A model generated the notes under the pieces. That model was not told the origin of the DNA, searched no databases, and saw only the letters and a list, made by a program, of their open reading frames with translations. A stretch of 64,000 bases of DNA from Liolophura sinensis (Eukaryota; Mollusca; Polyplacophora; Chitonida; Chitonidae): contig NC_088306.1 of NCBI RefSeq assembly GCF_032854445.1, forward strand, positions 26,943,764 through 27,007,763. Direction: 5' to 3'. Of this stretch, positions 56,257-64,000 are shown piece after piece (position 1 is the stretch's first letter; each line of letters opens with the position of its first letter). The position numbers were made by a program, and so were the translations under genes.

Positions 56257-58684
56257 AGGACTTATTCTGCTATCGATCTCACAATCGCAGATCCATCACT
56301 TCTCCCTGATTTTTCTTGGAGGTTGCCTCAGAATCTTTGTGATAGTGACCATTTTCCTGTCCTCGAAGAGCATCTCACTTGTAGGTCTATAGAACGTGTA
56401 GCTAGGTGGAAGTTCGATGAAGCAGACTGAACCGCATTTGAGATGTTCTGTGAGGCTAATATAACTCTAGAATATGAAGTCTGCAGATGATACCATATTA
56501 AAGTTTAATGAACATGTTCTAATAGCTGCAGATAGAATCTCACCTAAAACCACGACGAATACGAAATGCAAAAGTGAACCCTGCTACGACAATGACTGTC
56601 GTAAAGCGATTAAGGATCGCAAAAAGGCTGAACACAGATTTAATCATTGCCCCATTGATAATAACCTAAACCAGGTTCGCATTTTTAGAGCCAAGGCTCG
56701 TCGATTACCCAAGTCCAAGAGACGATCTTTTTGGCGGAAGTTCGTTTCAGGCATTATGTCAAAACACTTATGCGTAAGGCCTGGAACATGGTTCAGAAGC
56801 TTAAGGACAAAAATAATAAAGCGAATGTCGAAATTTTTAAAAGATGGACAGCCTGCATTATGGTGGGAGGAAACCGGGCAGAGCTCCGGGGAAACCCGGA
56901 CAGACCATCCGACATACGGTCGGAGAGGAAACCAGCATGAGCTGGACTTAAACTCACAGCGACCTCATTGGTGAGAGGCTCCTGGGTCATTGCGCTGCGC
57001 AAGCGCGCAAAACAAGTGATCCACGGGAGCCCCTCAAAAGTTTTAAACGTAATGGTTTTATTGATAATGAGCATGTGGCGTCGATAGTTTTCGATCTTGA
57101 AAAAGCATTCTACACCACATGGAAATACGGAACTTTAACAGACAAAACATTAACATCTGACGCAGAGGGTTCATTATATGTGGATGATTTTCGTATATGC
57201 TACCGTGCTAAAAATGTGAATAACATCGAAGGTCAGTTGCAGCTTTGTCTCAATAGGATCAATGAAATCCGTCGGTATGCATTTTTGCAGTAAACGAAAA
57301 TTTCATCTTGAGCCTGAGCTAAAATTTTGTGGTAAACAGATTAAAATTGTTGGAGAAACTAAATTTTTAGGTATAATATTTGATAGTAAGCTATCTTTTA
57401 TACCTCATATAAAAATGCTTAAAGGTAAATGCACAAAGGCTCTCGATATAATCAAGGTCGTGTCTAACACCGATTGGGGGTGCTGACCGGCCTATGTTAT
57501 TAAATCTATATCGTTCTTTTGTGAGATCTAAATTGGACTTAAGTTTCATCATTTACGGTTCCGCTAGGAAGTCGTATATTAAAATGTTGGATCCTGTCCA
57601 TCACTAAGGTTTGTGGCTCAGTCTTGATGCTTTTATAACCTCGCCAGTAAAGAGTTTATGCCTTGAAGCAAATGAGTCTTCATTATATAACAGGCGTATA
57701 AAACTGAGCCTTCAATATGTTGCAAAGCTTAATGCTCATCCAACAAACCCTGCATGTGACTGTGTTTTCAATCCATCGTATGTAGACAAATTTATTAAGC
57801 GTCCAAACAACATCCCTTCGTTTGGTTTTCGTGTTCGGGACCATATCGTGGAAGCTAACATCAAGTTAGAAAAAGGAAAGCTCTTGTTCCGGAATCTCAT
57901 CCCTGGCCTCTTCCACAAAATAATTGATATTTGATCTGCGTACGTATAAGAAATCAGAGACAACCCCTCTTATAATTCAGCAAAATTTTGCCGAAATTAG
58001 AGCTCATTATACCGATTATAAATTTATTTATACAGATGGACGTGAGGGTTGCGGCTGTCTTAGACCAGCGGGTCTCTTCCCTTCGTCTTCCATCATCTTC
58101 TTCAGTTTTTTTTGCTGAGGCCAGAGCTATACTTCTGGTCTTATTATACGTTTCCTGCGGGCATGCCCGGAAAGCTATGATATGTACTGATTTGCTTTCC
58201 TGACTTTTGACAATAGCAAACAATAAATGTAAAAATTCACTGATACTGGAAATATTAGCCTTACATAGGAAACTAATTAAAAGAGTTAAATATATATTTT
58301 GTTTGATACCCAGTCATTGGTATCCATGGAAACACAGTTGTAGGCAGGCGAGGTAAATCTGCCTTAAATAAGAAAAACATGACAGTAAAACTCCCGAATA
58401 CGGATTTTAAGGCTAATATTCTCAAGTATATTTGTGGCCTTTGGCAGGGTGAATGGTATTTACAGGTGCACAATAAACTGCACGCTATTCACCCTAAAGT
58501 TCATATACTCTTGGTAAGGTGTCGTATAGGGCATTCTCGTTTAACTCACAATTTCATTCTTGACGGGGGCACTGCCCCGGAGTGTGTTGGATGTGATGCT
58601 CCTTTCGCAATCAAACATATCTTGGTTGACTGTGTAAACTTTGACCCTGTTCGGCTAAAATTCTACAGTCAGCACTCTATATGA
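56257..58684 (+). pseudogene. ORF2 (rest of endonuclease, RT, RNase H) of LINE element 3
   Basis: Resumes with TYSAIDLTIADPSLLPDF and CDSDHFPV (endonuclease end), then CYDNDCRKAIKDRKKAEHRF and VQKLKDKNNKANVEIF. A reverse SINE-A follows, then FDLEKAFYTTWKYG. A deletion then joins it to GSLYVDDFRICYRAKNV (YVDD at 57,177-57,188, the intact RT motif). Thumb: ETKFLGIIFDSKLSFIPHIK. Connection: FNPSYVDKFIKRPNNIPSFG. RNase H: TDYKFIYTDG, then frame loss and FFAEARAI. The C-terminus (RCRIGHSRLTHNFILDGG; ECVGCDAPFAIKHILVDC) keeps an intact C-x2-C-x7-H-x4-C motif, unlike element 1. Confidence 0.88.
56851..57034 (-). mobile_element. SINE-A (minus strand) inside LINE element 3
   Basis: The minus strand reads GGGGCTCCCGTGGATCACTT, GCGCAATGACCCAGGAGCCT, CTCACCAATGAGGTCGCTGT, GTTTAAGTCCAGCTCATGCT and CCGGTTTCCTCCCACCATAA + TGC. 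The 3' tail is missing, so insertion and a later deletion removed LINE and SINE sequence together. Long subfamily. Confidence 0.9.
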
Positions 58685-59285
58685 TTTATTTGATCATAAA
58701 ATACATGAGGGCCATTGGCCTATTTCATAAGATGTAAATTTTAATTAATATTAATATATAGAAAAAAAAAGATGTATATACATACATTTTTTTTAAATAA
58801 AATATTTTTAAAAATATGGTGGTTTTGGAATTTTAACTGTTTTGCTTTTTCTTATCTCTTTTTAAATCTCTCAAAACGTTTTTGTTTCGTTTTTGATGTT
58901 CTCACGACCATACCGAAAACCTGAACTCGTCTTTTCAACTTTTTCTCGCCACGGTAAGGCTGAAACATTGCCGATGTGGTGATAGTCCATAAGCATTCCT
59001 TTACTCAGAGTAAAGTTAGTCTCAGGCCCCTATTAATTTGCCATATATGACAAGGTTACCGATTAGTGTTGTAGCTCATTCCCAAACATTCCGTGACAAA
59101 TAAGCCTTGATGGACACAAGTCCAGTCTGTGAGAAATAGGCGTTACCAATCGTGACATATCAAAATCTGCACCTTTCTATGCTAAAAGATGAGAGGGAGG
59201 GGGAGGGGGTAGGACAAGGTTTTTCCATTCCATTTTCATTGTTTTAATTCCAAGCAAAAAAACGACAGGCTGGAAAAGAAAAAAA
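58685..59285. other. 3' UTR of LINE element 3 and unassigned sequence
   Basis: 58,685-58,790 is AT-rich with A runs, the likely 3' UTR and tail of element 3. 58,940-58,990 carries the reverse of the motif at 12,098 (GCTGAAACATTGCCGATGTG). No gene seen. Confidence 0.5.
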
Positions 59286-61378
59286 TTCAAATGTGTCACC
59301 CCCCTCCCCCCCAACCATCAAACTAAGCAGTCTTTCAAATGTGTTCCGTCTCCTGCCATCAAACTAATTGGTCATTGAAATGTGTTCCGCCCCCTACCAT
59401 CGAACTAAGCAGTAATTCACATGTGTTCCGTCTCCTGCCATCAGACTAATTGGTCATTTAAATGTGTTCCGCCCCTCTACCATCGAACTAAGCAGTCATT
59501 CACATGTGTTCCGTCTTCTACCATAAAACTAATTTGTCATTCAAATATGTTCCGTTTTCTACCATCGAGCTAAGCAGTCATTCACATGTGTTCCGTCTTC
59601 TACCATCAAACTAATTGGTCATTCAAATGTGTTCCGCCCCTCTACCATCGAACTAAGCAGTAATTCACATGTGTTCCGTCTTTTACCATCAAACTAATTG
59701 GTCATTCAAATATGTTCCGTCTTCTACCATAAAACTAATTGGTCATTCAAATATGCTCCGTCTTCTACCATCAAAGTAAGCAGTCATTCAAATGTCTTCC
59801 GTCTTCTACCATGGCACTAATCAGCCAAATATGTTCCGTCTCCTACGATCGCACTAGTCAGCCAATCAATAAAATATGTCCTGTATTCTACCGTCAATCT
59901 CAGGAGTCAGTTGAATGTTACGTACTCTACCATCGAAGTAAGCAGTCAATCAAATGTCTTCTACCATTTAGCTATGAAGTCAGTCAATTAAATGTATTGT
60001 CTCCAACCATCACACTAGTCACTAATCAAATGTGTTCCGCCCCCTACCATCGAACTAAGCAGTCATTCACATGTGTTCCGTCTTCTACCATAAAACTAAT
60101 TTGTCATTCAAATATGTTTCGTTTTCTACCATCACACTAGTCACTAATCAAATGTGTTTCGCCCCCTACCATCGAACTAAGCAGTCATTCACATGTGTTC
60201 CGTCTTCTGCCATCAAACTAAGCTGTCAATGAAATATGTTCAGTCTTCTACCATCAAACTAATTGGTCATTCAAATGTGTTCCGCCTTCTACCATCGAAC
60301 TAAGCAGTCATTCACATGTGTTTCGTCTTCTGCCATTAAACTAAGCTGTCAATCAAATATCTTCCGTCTTCTACCATAAAACTAATTGGTCATTCAAATA
60401 TTTTCCGTCTTCTGCCATCAAACTAATTGGTCATTCAAATGTGTTCCGCCTTCTACCATCAGACTAATTGGTCATTTAAATATGTTCCGTCTTCTGCCAT
60501 CAAACTAAACAGTCATTCAAATGTGTTCCGCCTTCTACCATCAAACTAATTGGTCATTCAAATATGTTCCGTCTTCTGCCATCAAATTAATTGGTCATTC
60601 AAATGTGTTCCGTCTTCTACCATCAGACTAACTGGTCATTTAAATATGTTCCGTCTTCTGCCATCAAACTAAGCTGTCATTCAAATATGTTCCGTCTTCT
60701 GCCATCAAACTAATTGGTCATTCAAATGTGTTCCGCCTTCTACCATCAGACTAATTGGTCATTTAAATGTGTTCCGTCTTTTGCCATCAAACTAAGCTGT
60801 CAATCAAATATGTTCCGTCTTCTACCATCAAACTAATTGGTCATTCAAATATGTTCCGTCTTCTGCCTTCAAACTAATTGGTCATTCAAATGTGTTCCGC
60901 CTTCTACAATCAGACTAATTGGTCATTTAAATATGATCCGTTCTCTGCCATCAAACTAAGCAGTCATTCAAATGTGTTAAGCCTTCTACGATCAGACTGA
61001 TTGGTCATTTAAATATGTTCGTCTTTTGCCATCAAACTAATTGGTCATTCAAATATGTTCCGTCTTCTACCATCGAACTAAGCAGTCATTCAAATATGTT
61101 CCGTCTTTTACCATCACACTAGTCAGTCAAATATGTTTCGTCTCCTACGATCACACTAGTCAGCCAATCAATATATCCCGTGTTCTCAGGAATCAGTTGA
61201 ATTTGTTACGTCTTCTACCATCACACTAATAAGTCATTCACATGTATTCCGTGTTCTACTATCAAACTAATCAGTCATTCAGATGTGTTCCATGTTCTAC
61301 CATCAAACTGATTAGTCTTTCACATGTATTCCGCAATCTGCTATCAAACTAATCAGTCATACAAATGTGTTCCTTCTC
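59286..61378. repeat. 41-bp minisatellite, about 50 copies, with 82-bp higher order in its left part
   Basis: The unit starts ACCATCAAACTAATTGGTCA and continues TTCAAATGTGTTCCGTCTTC + T; 41-base spacing was checked at 60,541/60,582. Three variants alternate: AATTGGTCATTCAAAT, AAGCAGTCATTCACAT and AAGCTGTCAATCAAAT. In about 59,300-59,700 the first two alternate strictly, giving an 82-bp dimer. Later the first dominates. Units are degraded in 59,800-60,000 and after 61,100. ORFs across it (for example 59,739-60,140) come from the repeat cycling through frames. Confidence 0.97.
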
Positions 61379-61939
61379 CTACTATCACCCATTCTGTTCA
61401 TCTTACGCTTCTGAGCGTGTATAGATCAACCCAGTTATATGCAAACGAAATGGATGTGATAAAGTGTTTTCTTCCCGTCTTACAGATATTTGAACACTTA
61501 TGTAATTGGATAGTGCACGTTACTGCATTGAACTAACTTAATTGAATAAGGACCATTGATATGGTCCAAGATCTTACACTGTTTTCATTGGAATCTAATG
61601 CGTTTTCAACCATCATTATAAATATGCCAATACAGTGCACTATGCCACTCTAAAAAATACTGTCAACCAACAGTATTCATGCGTGTTCACACAGTCGCAT
61701 GCAGTATATTATGACTCGGTTAGGACTCATGTCTGGCATTGAAATGATGCTACACCGTGTGTCTCCCCGAGGCCTTGTTGTATTGTTTTAATGGAATTGT
61801 ATTATAAATTTGATATAAACACAGCATTGTGGGTAATTCTAGATGTTGTTCTATGTTACCTATACATTGCTACTTTTACACAGTTAACGGAGGTAAATTG
61901 AAAACTGGTCGGATTCATCCTGGATTCTCCTGGCAAAAA
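61379..61939. other. Unassigned sequence with a block Z/Y trace
   Basis: 61,800-61,920 shows AACACAGCATTGTGGGTAAT + TCTAGAT (Z) and ACACAGTTAACGGAGGTAAA (Y). An acceptor-like GTTTTCTTCCCGTCTTACAG at 61,482 precedes a 17-codon open stretch. Confidence 0.45.
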
Positions 61940-62510
61940 ATCAACGTTACCTTTACCTGACACGGAAAGAAGCAATTCGCGCTTAAAATATTGATAGACG
62001 GACTCAACAACCTTGGTCCTTTCCGGGAATCGACCTTGGAATTAACCTAATGCAAAGGGAATCTAAGAAGTCATGTCCTATTTGGTAAGTATGTGGATTT
62101 GCTGCTCAGGATGTGTAATGGAAATAGACCTCATGGCAGTAGCCCTTACCCGGAAGATTGCAAACAAAAAGGGTGAATTTTCCAAGACAATTACTGATTT
62201 ATGCTTTTTCTTTTCCAACCATTTGTAATTGCTGGAAGTAAAACACCATAGCTACAGCGTTGCAATTATTCCATCTGTTCTTCGTTACACGAATGTCAAC
62301 AAGGTTCACAGTCATGTTTTCTGGTAGGCAGTGCTGTAAATCAGGACACTACGGTTAAACAGTTAGTAAGTAAGTCAATTTTCATTGATTTCACATTGTA
62401 ATGTCGACAAGGTCAGTCTTGGTGCAAAGTCAGGTAATAGCTTTTCAGGAACATGGTGTGTGCGGGAAGGATATTAACCTATATGTCGAAAAAGAGACAT
62501 TCGTACACCC
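61940..62510 (+). repeat. Block W copy
   Basis: TTGGTCCTTTCCGGGAATCG, ACCTTGGAATTAACCTAATG, AGGATGTGTAATGGAAATAG, CGGAAGATTGCAAACAAAAA, AATTATTCCATCTGTTCTTC, CGACAAGGTCAGTCTTGGTG and AAGTCAGGTAATAGC. Confidence 0.72.
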
Positions 62511-62582
62511 ACACCTGTATAAAATTAAAACTAACACCGAGATGGCTCTGTCCAGTTCGGTCTTCAAGCTAGTCATTGCCCT

Positions 62583-62735
62583 AGGGGGCGTGTAATTTGC
62601 TCATATTTAACCATACATGTACAGTTAAAATAAAGCTCTAACTAAAGTGAACGGACAAGAGGCCATTTCACCGGTTGTGCAGTTGTCACTGCTCTCGTTT
62701 GTTTTACTGTGTATACTGTAAATCTTATGTTACAT
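62583..62735 (+). repeat. Block Y copy
   Basis: GGGGGCGTGTAATTTGCTCA, ATGTACAGTTAAAATAAAGC, GTGAACGGACAAGAGGCCAT and GTCACTGCTCTC. Confidence 0.68.
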
Positions 62736-62879
62736 TCTGGTCGAATGCCACATTTTGCGTCTTGAATCCAGCTACGTTTTGTCCGTCTATGGATTTCATG
62801 TCATGGCATTTATTACGCATTTGACACGCTTTTAGTAGTAAATAAGCCGCGAGGATAATAATTTAGCGTTTGTCTGGTA

Positions 62880-63140
62880 TAAGTTTAAATGCTCGGCATA
62901 AATCTATTCGTAGATACAAACATTCGCCTACCAGTCGTCAACCAAAATGGATGTCGTGAATCACTAATGGAAAGATCAGATGTCTGAACGACGTTCAGAC
63001 ATCGTAATATAAGCGTAAACTTAACTTTGTTCCGTAACTTTATAAAGTATGTTTAAACCAAGACAGAATCATGCAAAGAAAAGCAGTCAGCAGTTTTAAG
63101 TGGAGTTGGAAAGACGCAAAGAGTGTTCTAGGCGAAAGAA
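62880..63140 (+). repeat. Block X copy containing a perfect hairpin
   Basis: ACAAACATTCGCCTACCAGT, CGTCAACCAAAATGGA, AATCATGCAAAGAAAAGCAG and TCAGCAGTTTTAAGTGGAGT. At 62,979-63,003 GATGTCTGAACG, a single A and the exact reverse complement CGTTCAGACATC form a 12-bp-stem palindrome absent from the other X copies. Confidence 0.68.
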
Positions 63141-63229
63141 TAAAATCAGTATTCAAATCATGTTCCATACTAGTACATGTATATAAGTTGTGGCTAAGCA
63201 AAATATGAATCTAGATTGCGCTTTAACAG

Positions 63230-63400
63230 GGATTGTTCATATATCCAACGTGGAAACTGTTATAAGGCGTTACAAGCGATGTAATGGGTAAAATATACAA
63301 GGCATTGGAAAACCAACAAGGAAATTTAATTTTGTTACATACAGCTTGAGTTATACTACCCTTATAATTCATAATGCTAGGTTTTAAGTACCTTGTCACC
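63230..63400 (+). repeat. Block V copy
   Basis: GGGTAAAATATACAAGGCAT, GGAAATTTAATTTTGTTACA, TACAGCTTGAGTTATACTAC and CATAATGCTAGGTTTTAAGT match block V. Confidence 0.68.
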
Positions 63401-63796
63401 ATGACTTTGTGCGCTATGCTGGAGGGGCATGGGTATTGATTTTGGTTCAAGACACAGTCCGTGCTTTGTATGGACTGCATGATTTCGCGAGTGGTATACC
63501 CCGCTCTCGGAAATCCCATGGCTCTGCTACACCTCGCTTCAATAACTGCAACGATATAGTCAATAGGAGGTGTAACATGCTATCCAGTAATTGCTTATTG
63601 TACCACCCACACCTCTCTGAATCAACCACTATCTCGTAAATTTGATGCGTTTAGTCTTCTCTCATGTTTACGTAATAACCGGTCACGGAAGTGCCAGTGA
63701 GTGGACACAAACTGAACTAAATATTATAGCCGAAGACATCTAGACACTGACCAAAGCTCTGGTCAATGTACACTTCTATTCCATTATGCGTCTAAA
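63401..63796. other. Unassigned sequence
   Basis: Overlapping short ORFs on both strands (63,409-63,639 and 63,447-63,629) without motifs. Nothing supportable. Confidence 0.4.
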
Positions 63797-64000
63797 TGAA
63801 ATATGTCTTATTCTACTTAAATGAAATATCAGAATCCTGTTATGTAGCAACTTGAACTGTTCTACCTTAATGAAATATCTGAATCCTGTTATTTAGCAAC
63901 TTGAACTGTTCTACCTAAAGGAAATATGTTCTACATTACCTAAATGAAATACCTGAATCCTGTCATTTGTCAGTTTGAACTGTTCTGCCTAAATGTAATA
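63797..64000. repeat. 49-bp tandem repeat at the window edge
   Basis: GAATCCTGTTAT recurs at 63,832 and 63,881 (49 bp apart) and GAATCCTGTCAT at 63,955 (49 plus a 25-bp insertion). Units share TAAATGAAATATCTGAATCC, AGCAACTTGAACTGTTCTAC. The array probably continues past the window. Confidence 0.9.

Larger units (their letters stand above)
52250..58790 (+). mobile_element. LINE element 3 (I/Nimb-like), with 5' UTR, split by two insertions
   Basis: The most extended LINE copy here: 5' UTR (52,250-52,640, matching the minus-strand fragment at 26.1-26.5 kb), ORF1 (about 52,690-54,350), endonuclease start (54,400-54,818), an insertion (54,819-56,256), endonuclease end and linker (56,257-56,850), a reverse SINE-A (56,851-57,034), RT remnants, thumb, RNase H and C-terminal Cys motif (to 58,684) and an AT-rich 3' UTR. 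Same family as element 2. Many frameshifts; part of the RT palm is deleted between TTWKYGTL and GSLYVDD. Confidence 0.9.

Noticed and set aside
59739-60140. 133-codon ORF and smaller ones in the 59.3-61.4 kb region
   Set aside because: The 41-bp unit is not a multiple of three, so the frames rotate through the repeat; the open frame reflects repeat composition.
59286-61378. CRISPR array
   Set aside because: Direct repeats without unique spacers, a eukaryotic context and no associated proteins: it is a minisatellite.
61483-61533. Strong acceptor (CTTCCCGTCTTACAG) with a 17-codon open stretch
   Set aside because: No upstream exon or coding signal; directly adjacent to the minisatellite.

Overview
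This is non-coding, repeat-dominated nuclear DNA of an animal. There are no operons, ribosome-binding sites or long intact ORFs. It is littered with tRNA-derived SINEs, dead LINEs with AP-endonuclease, reverse transcriptase (RT) and RNase H domains, a Penelope-like fragment, Tc1-like fragments and a minisatellite. The SINE body (a block reading like 'ataatgctggccgccgtcgt', then 'gtataagtgaaat', then a CAAATAAATAAATA tail) and the LINE style are what I associate with marine molluscs. The assignment to Mollusca is an inference from repeat content, not a proof.

Left third (1-12.9 kb): mostly degraded SINEs and a recurrent non-coding repeat (block X), with a possible internal exon at 142-217. The best promoter is near 8.1 kb on the minus strand: a TATA box, a 5' UTR, an ACCATGG start and a GTAAG donor, beside a CpG-rich patch. 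12.98-20.94 kb holds two dead LINEs meeting tail to tail at a (CT)n tract. Element 1 (+) has endonuclease, RT with FADD, RNase H and a terminal Cys motif. Element 2 (-) is of another family and retains ORF1 zinc knuckles and ORF2. A CRE/CCAAT-type promoter-like segment with an ATGGCGGC start lies just beyond element 2 at 21.0-21.15 kb.

Middle (21-45 kb): SINE-A and SINE-B copies, including one SINE-A with a clean 12-bp target-site duplication; a minus-strand LINE fragment of 5' end only at 25.66-26.5 kb; a 1.1-kb element with terminal inverted repeats; and many copies of non-coding blocks called here U, W, V, X, Y and Z. Two Tc1-like transposase remnants lie head to head at 39.7-41.0 kb. Three short phase-compatible exon candidates (42.37-43.35 kb) and a possible terminal exon for a membrane protein (44.55-44.72 kb) are the best host-gene signals.

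Right third (45-64 kb): two colinear copies of the W-V repeat; a LINE (52.25-58.8 kb) whose endonuclease is split by an insert carrying a Penelope-like RT that lost its catalytic core, and whose RT is broken by a SINE; a 2.1-kb array of a 41-bp minisatellite with an 82-bp higher order; then more W, Y, X and V copies and a 49-bp tandem repeat at the edge.

No working mobile element and no complete host gene can be supported. The most likely undescribed item is the multi-block non-coding repeat system (U/W/V/X/Y/Z). Boundaries were read by eye and are approximate unless a landmark is named.
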